Assembly: GCA_905221605.1 (NCBI GenBank)
Contig: CAJNDS010000066.1
Location: 62,001-126,000 of the forward strand
Length of the DNA: 64,000 bases
DNA from: Symbiodinium natans
Lineage: Eukaryota; Sar; Dinophyceae; Suessiales; Symbiodiniaceae
Direction: 5' to 3'
Shown in pieces: positions 41,400 through 51,200 of the stretch. The stretch's first letter is position 1. Every line of letters begins with the position of its first letter. The position numbers and the translations under genes are program-made. A model generated the notes under the pieces. That model worked only from the letters and a program-made list of their open reading frames with translations, searched no databases and had not been told where the DNA came from.

Positions 41400-42639
41400 T
41401 TACTCTGTCAGTCGAGGCTCGACACGTCCGCCGAGCTCAAAGTACAGAGCTATACGAGAGCATGTGCACAAAACACTGGTCCGCGCGGTCCGCCTCCATG
41501 TTGCTGAAGCTGAAGCGGCACAGGTCGCTCGAGCGTGTTGAGATGCCGCTCAAAGGATGCTGGGCACACGCTCCACGGGGAAGGCCGCAATGAACTGGTT
41601 GTTCCCCGAGGTTGCCCCGGATGCGCATGTTGCGCAGCTTCGAGTCACTGTCGTGGGTGCCCGCCAGGATCTCCAAAAGTGGTGCCACTCGGCGATGCTC
41701 TCGTTCGCCGTGCGAGGGTACTGCAGCGCGCCCAGCTGCAGCTGGCCCTTGAGGTTCCGGTTCACGTTCGCTCCAGGGTACTCGAAATTGTCCACGTGGT
41801 CCTCCGTGGTCTTGTTGAAGGTCACAAAGGCACCGAGCATTTTCGTGAACGCCCGTGCGATAGTTATGTTATAGCTGGTGGACCCTGCGGGGATGCTCGA
41901 CAGCTGCGTGTGGATGGTCGGGAAGGAGAACACGAGGCTGCGACCACTGGTCATGATCCTCTGGAAGCTCTCGCGGAGGGCGGAGTCGAGGGTCACCTGA
42001 GAGGCATAGAGCTTCACGTTCTCGATGGTGTAGTCCTGGCTGCCGCTGATGTTGCGGGCCCCGTCCGTGGGGTCGCAGAAGGTGATTTGAAGCACGAGGT
42101 TGAGTTCAGGCGGGAGCATTTTGCCGCAGTTGAAGATCCCAATGAGATGCGGGCTCATGAGCACGGTGCGGGAGCCCGAGGCCGGGATCTCCTCGGCGTG
42201 GCCCCCGCCCTGGATGTGCCGGTTCAGCCACCACTCCTCCTTCTTCAGGAGGCCATACATGTACGAGCAACGGTTGTAGTAGGAGATGTCCTCTATGCGA
42301 GTGCCATTAGCGAAGACCTCGATGCGGTCGATGAGGCAGCTTGGATCGGGACTGGCGAGCTGCAGCGTGGCCGTGCCGGAGTTGTTGCGCACCGTGTAGC
42401 CCAGCTTGACGGACTCTCCGTCCACGAACGATTGACCGCTGGTCAGGGGAATTCTGCACACGCGGCTCGTGGTCGGCGTGAAGACGCTCAAACTTGAAGG
42501 GTAATAGACCACGTCCGATCTTGAGGAAACGTAATTTACGTTGCTCGACTGGAGCTTGTAGTCGAGGCTCTGAACCAACTCATCATTGACGGCAGCAGTC
42601 ACCTGCTCCATACTGTTTACTTGTAGCGAAAGATTCATG
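41400..42639 (-). pseudogene. MCP: PLV/adintovirus-type double-jelly-roll major capsid protein
   Basis: Begins at Met 42639 (MNLSLQVNSMEQ) and runs about 410 residues. IDRIEVFANGTRIEDISYYN with SYMYGLLKKEEWW, then SPHLIGIFNCGKMLPPELNL are hallmarks of the hexon-type capsid of Polinton-like viruses. The open frame stops at 41550, but the C terminus continues in other frames with LCRFSFSNMEADRADQCFVH and ALYFELGGRVEPRLTE, stop at 41402-41400. Frame changes are needed near 41675, 41615, 41560 and 41450. It forms the shell capsomers. In-frame with the upstream 414-residue protein and followed four bases later by the fibre gene. Confidence 0.85.
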
Positions 42640-43880
42640 CGGCCTCCGGCTCGCTCGCGCTTCGAAGCGCCTGGAACGACGGGGGCGGTGCCGCGCGCGA
42701 CGGGCGACTCGCTGCCCGAGGACTGCGCCAGTGGAGCGGGGTTCAAGCCCGTGGGGAAGCGCGTGGGCCTCGCGGGACGAGCCTGCACTCGCGGGGGCGG
42801 CTGTGCCCGCGGCTCCGATTCGCCGTCGGTGTCCATGCGGTAAAACTGCGTCCGCGGGCGTTGCTCTCGGAGCTGAAAGTGCTGCTCAGCCCCAAACTCC
42901 TGCATCCCATTCAAGGTCTGGATGTCGGGGGCCGAGCTGGGGCGCGAAGCGTCCGTGTCCGTGCCTCCTCCTCCGCCCCAGCCCAAAAAAAGGTGCTCTG
43001 CCGCCACCATGCCGCCGTGCAGTGCCCATGCGGTTCCCACGAGTGCGGCCGCCCCGCCTGCCACAGCCAAGCCTCCCGCTGCTGCTCCCATGCCCGCAGC
43101 GGTGCCCAGTGCCGCCTCGCCGAACAGCGCAAGCGCGCCCGGGCCCGCTGCGGCCTCTGCAGCACCTGCCGCTTCCGCAGCCCCCGCAGCCATTTCTGCG
43201 GTGGAAGCGAAGCTCTCGGTTGCTTCGGCCTCGGCCACCTGCTCGCTCATGAACTGCTCGATGTCTCGGGCTGCCGTCCTCTCCACCTCCTGGGCCCGCT
43301 GGCCCGCTCGCTCCAGCAGCGGCTCCACTTTGCTGGGCCGGCCGATGATTTGCGGAGGGGCCACCTCGTCAGGCGGTGGTGCTAGGCCCTCGGGCGTGCG
43401 CGGGATGCGCCTGCGCGCAGCGTTGTAGAGGTCTTGCCCGTGCCCCGCCATGGCGGAGGCGGAGCCCGCCAGCCCCGCCGCAGCTCCCGCCGCGGCCTGG
43501 GCCTGCTGCAGCCGGCCCAGGAAGCCCGGCGCCCGCGGCGGGTTCAGGCCGTCGTTGCGCAGAGCCTGGCCAGGGTCCACGGCCCCGAAATCCGGTTCGC
43601 TGTCCATGTCGAAGGCTCCCTTCTCGGGAAGGGCACCCCATCGTAGCCTTCGTTGGCTTTTTTCGTAGGCTGCTGCAGGGTCCACGGTCGTGTGGGGCAA
43701 CGGGGCGGGCTCGGGCTCGCTGCTCTGGGGATAGTCATCTAGCCAGAAATGCGAGGAAGTCAGGATGGATGCGTTGCGGTTCGGGAGGTTGATGGGCAAG
43801 GGCTCGCCCTCGGCGATGTAGCCCAGGACCTGTGAGTAGGACGGTCGCACGCGGAAGCCGTGCGCGCGTCGCTCCTCCAT
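42640..43880 (-). CDS. virion membrane-type protein fused in frame to the capsid protein
   Basis: 414 residues from Met 43880. The N terminus GFRVRPSYSQVLGYIAEGEP and INLPNRNASILTSSHFW looks conserved and hydrophilic. Residues 120-140 are Ala/Gly-rich with possible helix, and residues 240-300 form a long Gly/Ala-rich hydrophobic stretch (LALFGEAALGTAAGMGAAAG onward) that could cross a membrane. The C-terminal 110 residues are Pro/Arg-rich and disordered. There is no stop before the capsid start, and basic SKRERAGGR precedes it. It may be a minor virion or core protein of PLVs. The frame is intact over its whole length, unlike its neighbours. Confidence 0.55.
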
Positions 43881-44044
43881 GTCTTTACTTGACACTCGTT
43901 GTCGACATCCCGATGGGCGCCCCGGAGGGCACCCCGGAGCGGCCGCCGCATTGGCCGGTGAAACGGTGTTCAATGTAGGTGGGACCTACATTGAAATGAT
44001 TCACGATTAAAACACGCTCTACCTTAGAAGCTGACGTGCAGCGG

Positions 44045-44115
44045 GCGGGTGGACTCATGTGGGACTCATGTGGACTCATGTGGGACTCATATCGACTCAT
44101 GTGGGACTCATGTTG
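44045..44115. repeat. CATGTGGGACT satellite block, short
   Basis: Six units of 'actcatgtgggactcatgtg' lie between the upstream end of the capsid-fusion gene and the 3' end of the next minus-strand ORF. Confidence 0.9.
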
Positions 44116-44124
44116 GGGGCATCT

Positions 44125-44457
44125 TTACATCAAGCCGCCGTAAACCCCAGAGTCGGACGTGTTGCGCCCGGCGACCACGTCCCGCGCAACTCGGCGCACG
44201 CCCGCCCGCTCGGCGGGGGCCCACCTCAACTGGGGGATCCTCCTGTTGACGGCGTCGACTGCACGCCCCACATCATCCGCATAGGCCTCGCCCTCCTGGC
44301 GCTGCCGCCGGTTGGCCAACCATTCATTGAACGCTCTTGCATCGATCAATTGTTGCTGCCGCTTGTAGAGCAGCGGCGTCAGGTTGTAGGAAGGGTACTG
44401 CTTGTGAAAGGCCCGCAGCATCGCGGCCTCGTTGCGCCACTCCGGATAGCGCATCAT
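44125..44457 (-). CDS. small virion-region protein, unknown
   Basis: 110 residues from Met 44457. It is charged and helical (YPEWRNEAAMLRAFHKQYPS; then RRQRQEGEAYADDVGRAVDA), with no membrane segment and an intact frame. It lies two bases downstream of the AT-hook ORF and ends beside the CATGTGG repeat. No family was recognised. Position in the structural block suggests a minor virion or assembly protein. Confidence 0.55.
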   Translation of the reverse strand: MMRYPEWRNEAAMLRAFHKQYPSYNLTPLLYKRQQQLIDARAFNEWLANRRQRQEGEAYADDVGRAVDAVNRRIPQLRWAPAERAGVRRVARDVVAGRNTSDSGVYGGLM

Positions 44458-44459
44458 CT

Positions 44460-44834
44460 TTAGATATCCATGGAATTGCGGAGAAGCAACTCGTGGAAGC
44501 GGTCGGCGCGGGAGAGCTGCCGGGCCTGGCGGGCCTCCGAGGGCGTCATGCCCGAAGGCCGCTCAGGGGGCACGGGCTGTTGTGGGGGCTCTTGCTGGGG
44601 CTCCGGCTGCGACGGCTCAACTGGCTGAGGAGGCTTCGGAATCTCCGCCACGGCCACAGTCGGGGGCGGCTTCGGCTTGTTCTTCGAGCCTGGGGGTCGC
44701 CCTCGCCTTTTGGGCTGCGGCGCTTCTTGAGGAGCCTCGGTCGGCGGCTCGGGGGCTGCCGCTGCAGGGGGTTCGGCCACCACAGGCTTCGCCGGCTGGG
44801 CGGGCTCGGGGGCCACGGGAGGCTCGGCGGCCAC
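44460..44834 (-). CDS. AT-hook, Pro-rich protein
   Basis: About 124 residues, Pro/Ala/Glu-rich, with KRRGRPPGSKNKPKPP near residue 45, a canonical AT-hook with an RGRPPGSKNK extension. The C terminus (SEARQARQLSRADRFHELLL) is helical. There is no in-frame ATG; the frame is open from a stop at about 44862 and starts at GTG at best, while an ATG at 44848 lies in another frame, so a 5' frameshift is likely. It probably binds viral DNA, possibly as a core or packaging protein. Confidence 0.5.
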   Translation of the reverse strand: MAAEPPVAPEPAQPAKPVVAEPPAAAAPEPPTEAPQEAPQPKRRGRPPGSKNKPKPPPTVAVAEIPKPPQPVEPSQPEPQQEPPQQPVPPERPSGMTPSEARQARQLSRADRFHELLLRNSMDI

Positions 44835-44880
44835 AGGAGCGGGTGCATCTTCCTCAGCGATTTATTCTCCTAAACCATTT

Positions 44881-45633
44881 TCATCGTTCGGTGTCCAAGA
44901 AGATCAGGAAGGACACGCTGGTGCCTCTGGTGTCCACGACATTGCCCTGGTAGTCGGTGAGCTTGAAGCGCAAATGCCTCAGCGTGATGGGCCCGTGTAG
45001 GTTCACCCAGTGCCCCTCCGAGGTCTCGGTCTCCATGACATGGCCCACGCCCTTGGACACCACGATCTTGCACAAGATGTCGTGCCCCAGCGGGCCGACC
45101 GTGGTTTCCCCGTTGGCCAGCGAAGGGCAGCGCAAGTACAGCTCTGAGAACGGATTCATAGTGACGAAGACGAAGCGCTGCACGGAGCCCGTGAGGTAGC
45201 TGGGGCCCAATAGATGATTGATGCTCAGGGGCTTGCTGGGCGAGGCGCCCGGCGGGTAAGGGCCCGTGCCCGGAAAGCGCTGCCGGAGCTCGGCGTCGTT
45301 CAGGATCAGGCGCACAACGTCGTAGGTGACGTCCAGCTCATTTGTTTCGGCTGTGTACGAGCACGCCGCGAAATTGCTGGAGATCCACGCCGCTAGCCGT
45401 GGGCCCGTGTATGCGCCCACGGGGAGCTCGGCGTAGTGCAGGGTGCCGGCCACCTCGTCCTCCCAGTACAGGAAGGTCCCGCGGTCCGTGCTCAGAAAAG
45501 CGTCGGCGATGCGCACCTTGTAGACGGCCAGCTTGGCCCCGCTCTGGATGTGCACCGACTCGCCGATGTCGAACGAGAAGCTGCTGTCTGTGCCCTGCGT
45601 GCGCAGGCGCGAGTCCACGTAGATGGAGGTCAT
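44881..45633 (-). CDS. penton-like minor capsid protein
   Basis: 250 residues from Met 45633. It begins MTSIYVDSRLRTQGTDSSFS, the usual opening of PLV/adintovirus penton proteins, followed by LAVYKVRIADAFLSTDRGTF, LPVGAYTGPRLAAWISSNF, and ends LTDYQGNVVDTRGTSVSFLI. The pattern of beta strands fits a single jelly-roll vertex protein. It is intact and lacks the frameshifts of its neighbours. It is in frame with a 74-residue leader upstream, with KRKL just before the Met. Confidence 0.75.
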   Translation of the reverse strand: MTSIYVDSRLRTQGTDSSFSFDIGESVHIQSGAKLAVYKVRIADAFLSTDRGTFLYWEDEVAGTLHYAELPVGAYTGPRLAAWISSNFAACSYTAETNELDVTYDVVRLILNDAELRQRFPGTGPYPPGASPSKPLSINHLLGPSYLTGSVQRFVFVTMNPFSELYLRCPSLANGETTVGPLGHDILCKIVVSKGVGHVMETETSEGHWVNLHGPITLRHLRFKLTDYQGNVVDTRGTSVSFLIFLDTER

Positions 45634-45855
45634 GAGCTTTCTTTTGCGCCTGAAAATGCGCGTGGGGCGGGCGGAGAAGTCGCTGGCGGTGGACTCGTCG
45701 GAGACCTGCCGGGACCTGTCCGGCGGGGGCCAGTTCCGGCTCGGGTCGTAGATGCCCTGCGTGCTGCTGCAGCACCTAATGTTGCTGCACTCGCTCTCGC
45801 ACAGGGGCCCTCCCCCCAGCAGCTTGCCCACTATCTGGCTGAGGATCGTCCCCAT
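45634..45855 (-). CDS. myristoylation-type Cys-rich leader, fused to the penton
   Basis: 74 residues from Met 45855, beginning MGTILSQIVGKLLGGG. Gly2 and Ser6 fit the N-myristoylation consensus. Five Cys residues cluster at 19-30, which could be disulphide-bonded or palmitoylated. It ends in basic RRKRKL. The frame runs directly into the penton without a stop. TAA lies immediately before the ATG (45858-45856). It may be a separate membrane-associated virion protein now joined to the penton. Confidence 0.5.
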
Positions 45856-46590
45856 TTAGCACAAACTTACGGTCGAAGCGCGCCCAAAACATGTCTTCCT
45901 TGGGCGCGCGGAGGTTCACCGTCCAAAACGAATAGGGCTCCCGCGTGGCCTCCTCGTACATGGCGTAGAGGGTCTCCTTCGGGAGCATGGCAGAGAGCTC
46001 CTCCACCAGGGCGTCCAACTCTCGAGCTGATTCCGCAGCCGGAAGACGCAGTAGAACATCACGTTGACCCGCACGGCCGAGCTCATGAGCCGAAGCTTTT
46101 GGGTGGACACCCAGGTATTTATGCAGAAATGTCTACCCCTGATGAACAGTGTGTCCAGGACTCCGTCGCCCGTCTTGCGGTGCACCGCAGGATTGTCGGC
46201 ATGATCATCCAAAACTATCAATACTTGGTATAGTTTTTTGAGGCCCAGCTCCTTGCTCTTCTGGGTGATGCGCTTCTGGTCCGCGATGATCTTCCGCAGC
46301 GCACCCTCGTCCCAGTCCTCCCACCAGCACTGCTCCCGGTCGGTGTTGACCCCCAGCTCGTCCCGGATGTAATCCTTGACAGGCTGCCAGGCGGAATCGA
46401 CCTCTACCGAGGGCGAAAAAACAAAGATGCGCTCGAAGCAGCCCCTGTATTGCTCCAAAATCATGCTCACCAGGAGCACCGTCTTCCCGGAAGCCGACGG
46501 GGCACACAGGATCCCGTTGGCGGGGGGCTTGCAGACCACGGGGTCAGGGGGCTGCTTGACGGAGTACTCAGGCGTCTTGAAGAGACGCAC
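45776..46590 (-). pseudogene. FtsK/HerA-type genome-packaging ATPase (A32-like)
   Basis: The start is probably GTG 46590 (VRLFKTPEYSV). Walker A is ILCAPSASGKTVLLV (about 46500). RIFVFSPSVEVDSAW follows, and Walker B is LIVLDDHAD (about 46210). Next come GRHFCINTWVSTQKLRLM and VFRLRNQLE, then a frameshift near 46020. The next frame continues MDALVEELSAMLPKETLYAM and YSFWTVNLRAPKEDMFWARF, the typical C terminus. This motor pumps viral DNA into capsids. It overlaps the methyltransferase 3' end and the penton-leader start, as in compact viral genomes. Confidence 0.82.
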
Positions 46591-47193
46591 CTTGTGTTGC
46601 GCTCGCGGCGATCTCGTCGCACAGCGCAGGTGGGATGGAGTACAACTGGTCCCGCGAGTTGCTGCCCTGCCGCCCCTTGGTGGGCCCTCGCTGCGCGGCC
46701 TCGGGGTGCCGAGTTCCTTGGAAGGCCTCGCAGCGGTCGCCCTTGCAGCAGGGGCCCTGGGAGGGCGTCCAAGGCAGGTTGTGCCACACCGCCGTGGGCT
46801 TCTTGTACCGGAAGCCGTACTTGTGACCCGGTCCATGTGCAGCCCCTGCGTGTAGGGGCGGGTTTTGAGGCGCCCGGTGCTCGGGTTCTCGATGGCCCAC
46901 CACTTGGGCTTGAGGTAGTCGATGATCTCGAGCGTCTTGAGCACCAGGGCGTCCCTGACCGGCAGGTTGCAGGGGCGCTTCTTGAGGGCGATGCTGAACT
47001 CGGTGCAGCAGGGCGAGGCCCAGACCATGTCGAAGTGCCCGGGCTCGAAGGCCTTGTAGTCCCACTGCAGGATGTCGGAGCAGATGGTTGGATTGGATTT
47101 TGGGTTGCTGTCAAGACTCGTTACCTGCCAGCCACGGGCCTCGAAGGCACGGCCGACCGACCCCGTGCCACTGAACAGCTCCAGGAGTCTCAT
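46568..47193 (-). pseudogene. viral C5 cytosine DNA methyltransferase
   Basis: Starts at Met 47193: motif I LLELFSGTGSVGRAF, motif IV ASPCCTEFS (Pro-Cys nucleophile), motif VI WWAIENPSTG. After a frameshift near 46815 the other frame continues KYGFRYKKPTAVWHNLPW and CCKGDRCEAF, typical of small phage/virus enzymes, and ends at 46568. It would methylate cytosine in viral or host DNA. The 3' end overlaps the ATPase start by about 20 bases. About 208 residues: compact, with no separate target-recognition insert visible. Confidence 0.78.
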
Positions 47194-47308
47194 TTGATGA
47201 AGGGTAAGAAAATGCCCACAGCACCAGCAGGCAGGCTAGCAGGGCCAGGTTGACCCCCACGCACTCCGCGGTGGATAGCGGGGACGCTGCGCGTTCAGCG
47301 GCTGGCAT
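47194..47308 (-). CDS. single-TM small protein
   Basis: Met 47308 begins MPAAERAASPLSTAEC, followed by a membrane segment VGVNLALLACLLVLWAF. The frame continues past 47194 into the methyltransferase region to 47111, but a one-base change of frame would stop it at TGA right at the methyltransferase start, so the true end is uncertain. Small TM proteins are common in PLV virions. It diverges from the plus-strand ORF at 47338. Confidence 0.55.
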
Positions 47309-47337
47309 TTTTTCTCTTGTTGGGAGAAAAAGGAAGC
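47309..47337. promoter_or_regulatory. 29-bp divergent intergenic spacer
   Basis: It separates the leftward TM/methyltransferase/ATPase/penton/capsid block from the rightward ORF/polymerase block. It contains a T6 run and the TTCTC..GGGAGAAAA imperfect inverted repeat. A similar 'cagcattttttt' stretch lies about 20 bases before the polymerase-helicase ATG (48264). It is inferred to be a shared promoter. Confidence 0.4.
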
Positions 47338-47928
47338 ATGAGCGACAAGCCAAGCGCGGCGATCAAGCTCGGTGACCTCCTGGCCAACCCGAAAGGCGGC
47401 AAGTTCTTCCCCGTCGCCGCAGAGGACGGCGGGCCGGCCGTGTGGCAGACGTCCGACTGGCCGTGTGGCAGACGTGCGACTGGATCCGCATCCTGTGGCA
47501 CCCCAGCGCCTACAACGGCGAGGACGCCCGGCGCCTCCCCCTGTGCCTGGAGCCCAGCGAGGCGGCGAGAGCGGAGCTGGCCGGATTCGAGAAGGCCCTC
47601 GTGGCGCAGCTGGCCAGCCGAACCGTGGCGGACCCGAAGATCTTCGGCCGCTTGCTCACCACCCAGGATATGGAGAGCCGCTTCGTCTCCTGCCTCAAGA
47701 AGTCCACGCGAGGGAACCCCTTCATCAAGCTCAAGCTCTGTTTGGACCGTGCGCCTGTGGGATCCCGAGCAGCAGCCTCTGCAGGAGCCGGGGTGCCTGA
47801 CCAATCGGCAGTGCAAGCTGCGCGCCGAGCTGAAGCAGGTCTGGCTGATGAGCGGCCAGTGCGGTCTGCTGATTGAAGTGACCGACCTCATGCTCAAGGA
47901 CGAGGAGCCCCAGAGGTGCCCCTTCTGA
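47338..47928 (+). pseudogene. viral ORF of unknown function broken by a 23-bp tandem duplication
   Basis: Starts ATG 47338 (MSDKPSAAIKLGDLLANPKG). The 23-base unit beginning CCGTGTGGCAGACGT at 47438-47460 is repeated at 47461-47483 with one mismatch, shifting the frame. The continuing frame reads SRFVSCLKKSTRGNPFIKLK, and after a second indel near 47745 the original frame ends with CKLRAELKQVWLMSGQCG and LIEVTDLMLKDEE. About 185 residues originally. The last segment resembles beta-rich ssDNA-binding-type proteins (DUF5871-like) of algal viruses, a weak similarity judged by eye. Confidence 0.5.
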
Positions 47929-47935
47929 CAGGAGT

Positions 47936-48195
47936 CAACATGAGTCCCACATGAGTCCACATGAGTGCCACATGAGTCCACATGAGTGCCACATGAGTCC
48001 ACATGAGTGCTACATGAGTCAACATGAGTCCCACATGAGCCCACATGAGTGCTACATGAGTCAGCATGAGTGCTACATGAGTCAACATGAGTCCCACATG
48101 AGCCCACATGAGTCCACATGAGTGCTACATGAGTCAACATGAGTCCCACATGAGCCCACATGAGTGCTACATGAGCCCACATGAGTCCTACATGA
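47936..48195. repeat. CATGTGGGACT satellite block
   Basis: About 22 units of 11-12 bases reading 'catgagtccacatgagtgcc/tac'. It begins eight bases after the unknown ORF stop and ends about 70 bases before the polymerase start. Confidence 0.95.
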
Positions 48196-48263
48196 GCCGA
48201 TCTTCTATTATCCGAAGGGTCAGGTTCGGGCGGCCAGCATTTTTTTGTGGGCCCCTGGAAAAC

Positions 48264-51200
48264 ATGTCGTGGATGCAACAACGCGAAGCGATACGACGTG
48301 CAGCCGACGCTGGGGCCAGACCACGGATCTCAGCGCAAGGCTCGCAGCTACTGCCTCTGAGGGACCACCGCCTGCAGTCCGTGCTCCTCTCGCGCCCGAA
48401 TGGCCAGCTCACCCGCGCGGGCCAGTTCTTCTTCGGCCTCACCGGCCGGCGGCCCCCGAACCGCCAGTTCGACGAGGCCCAGCCGCTCATCCGAGACGGT
48501 GCCTCCGACTACATCCTCATGAGAGGGGGGACGCGGAAGCTCGTGCGCACCCTGCAGCCCAACGGCCAGTACCATGTCACCAAACTAGGAAAAGCCTTTT
48601 TCAAGGATAAGTACACGGAGTGGCTGGCTCATGTGCCCGTGATCATCCGGGGCCGCCGGAGGAACGGCAACCCCTACGAGCGCCATGACTACCTGCCCGT
48701 TATCACGCTGGAGCTGGGCCTGTCCCGGCAGAACGACGCTTGGAGTGAGGCGCAAATCGCGCGCAACGTGAAGGAGGCGGTGCTCCGGCAGCTGGGGCAG
48801 CCTGGAGAGGGCGAACCCATTTACATGATCAGTGGGGAAGTGTACATCCTCCACCCCACCAACGAGTGGGCCTACAGGTCCTCCTCCATGCAAGTTATTG
48901 ACAATCGTGTAGACACGCAGATCCGCCTCCGTCAGCCCTTGGGGGCCTTACGGGAGGTCAGCTACCAGCTCTTCGCCGGAGACCAGATCCTCGCTAGTGC
49001 CTCCCCGGCAGCTGGCGGAGCTGCTGAAGCTTCCGCTGCAAGAGGTCCTGGAAGACTTTAACTCCATCTGTCCTGGGAACTGGCAGCAGCGGGGAGTGTC
49101 CCCCGCAGAGATCCGCACCTTCTGCGTGTGGCGCAACGCACCCATGTTCTACGCGGACTGCCGGGGCCGGCTGCTGGACAGCTTCCAGCCCACGGAGAAG
49201 GAGGAGCGGGCCGTCGCTTTCACCAGCTGGAACGGCCACGCCTTCTTCTACCGGAGTGCTCGGGCCGTGGCCAGCTGCGACGAGTCGGAGCAGCGGCCGC
49301 GCTACCGCCAGCTCAGGCGGGACACCCCAGTGCCCGAGTTCAAGGACTGGCAGCCCTGGGACGGAGAGATCGCCTCCGGCTACTTTTGGACCGAAGACAT
49401 TCGCGGGGTCCGAGCGGACCTGCTGGCCCAGGGGCACCACCCGAAGGTCTCCATGCGGGGCTTGTGCGAGTGGTCGTCATTGCGCCTGCGAGTGCGCGGC
49501 GGAGCGGACTGCGTGATTCGGGAGCTCTGCAAGGATGCGGCGGTGCTGCAGCAGTGGACCGAGCGCCTGGGCGTGCCCTATCGCGGGCAGCGCCTGGCCG
49601 GGGCCAGCTTGGAGGTCTTCTTGCACCTGCTGCAGGGCAAGCGCGAGGACACGCGGAGCCGCCGGGAGGAGTTGCTGGCCCAACAGCAGGGCATGTGCAA
49701 GCTGTGCGGCGCGCCTATCGGTCTGGGGACCTTCGAGATAGATCACGTCATCCCGGTTTCCCAGTCCTTCGCCGGACAGCAGCTGGAGCTGCAGGCCCTG
49801 TGCTTGGAGTGCCATCGGACCAAGACCAGCCTGGAGGGCAACCACAGCACCACCTTGGAGAGCCGGTTCTGCCGGTTTGTGTACCAGAACTACGCGGCCT
49901 CGCCTCGGCTGCCCCCCTTAGTCTTCCAGCTGCAGAAGTGGGACGACTCCCGCCCCTGCCAGGGCATCGACGTGCGTCGCTGCCGCAAGAATGGGTTGGC
50001 AAATGCTCGCTTCCCGCTGCCCGTCTTTTCCCTGCTGGACTGCATCGTCCCCACGGAGGAGGGCAAGCTCGCAGATTTGACCTGGGTCGAACTGCCGTGC
50101 GACCGCCGCAAGGGCGTGCTGGACCGCCTGCCCTATGTGGGGAGAGGGTGGTACCCCAAGCCTGCGTGCGCCTACATGCTGAGGCGGGGCTGGCCAAGTG
50201 GAGCCACTTCAAGTGGAGCCTGGACGCCGCCGCGCACGTCGACCAACACTGCCTGGAGCAGGTCCTGGAGCGCATGGAGCAGAACTGGCCGGAGGGGGAA
50301 GAGCACTACGCCAAGCTGGCCATCAACAGCCTCGTGGGGCTTTTTGCTCGAAATCTAGAATTGGTTTATTCTATGAAGACTTCAAACCATGAGGTAGATG
50401 GGGAGGGCTGCAGCTGGCGCCAGACCTTCACAGATTCTGCTGGGAAAAGGCACTGGGATCACATCTTTGTCACCGAGCTGCTCTCCAACAGCAGCTACCG
50501 ACCAATTCATGACTACATCATGGGAGCCGAGTACGTGGCGGTGGCCCGGATTCGGCAGGCCTTGGCGGAGGTGCCGAAGCGCTACCTGAAGAGCATCAAG
50601 ACCGATTGCCTGGTGATGCAGGACGTCCCGAAGAAGCACCGGCCCGCCGTGGAGCGGCTGCTGCAGATGTCGCACCGGGACGGTACCCCCGTCTACAGGT
50701 ACGAGGAGGTGGCCGGTTTGAAGGGCCAGTACCGCGAGCCCAGCATGGAAGCGGAGCCCATCCGAGCGAAGCCGTCGTGGCGCCGAGTGGAGGACCCCGT
50801 GGAGCACTGCCTGGACGGCGAGAGCTTGCTGCTGACGGGCTTTCCGGGAACGGGCAAGACCCACCTGGCCAAGAAGATCGTCGAAGCCCTTCGGGAGCAC
50901 GGGGACACGGTGCACATCATCACCAAAACGCACGCGGCCGTGCAAAATGTCGGGCTGGGGGCTCAGACGGCGGACCACTGGGTGCGGCGGAACGTGCGCG
51001 ACGGGCACTGCAGCGCCACGTGGCTGGTCATCGAAGAGCTGACGCAGCTCGATACTCCCCTGTGGGCTGACATAGCTTGTTTGAGCCTGAACAAGAAGAT
51101 TCGCTTTCTGCTGTTGGGAGACTTTCGGCAGCTGCCCGCCGTGCTCGATAGCTTCGCGGGCGCGGAGGTCTGCAAGGAGCTGAAGGACAGCCAGCTGCTG

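Noticed and set aside
41535-42497. 320-residue plus-strand frame opposite the capsid gene
   Set aside because: Antisense shadow of the capsid protein, whose minus-strand motifs are clear.
47894-48281. Repetitive MWAHV/THVDSC-type proteins
   Set aside because: They translate the CATGTGGGACT satellite in different frames.
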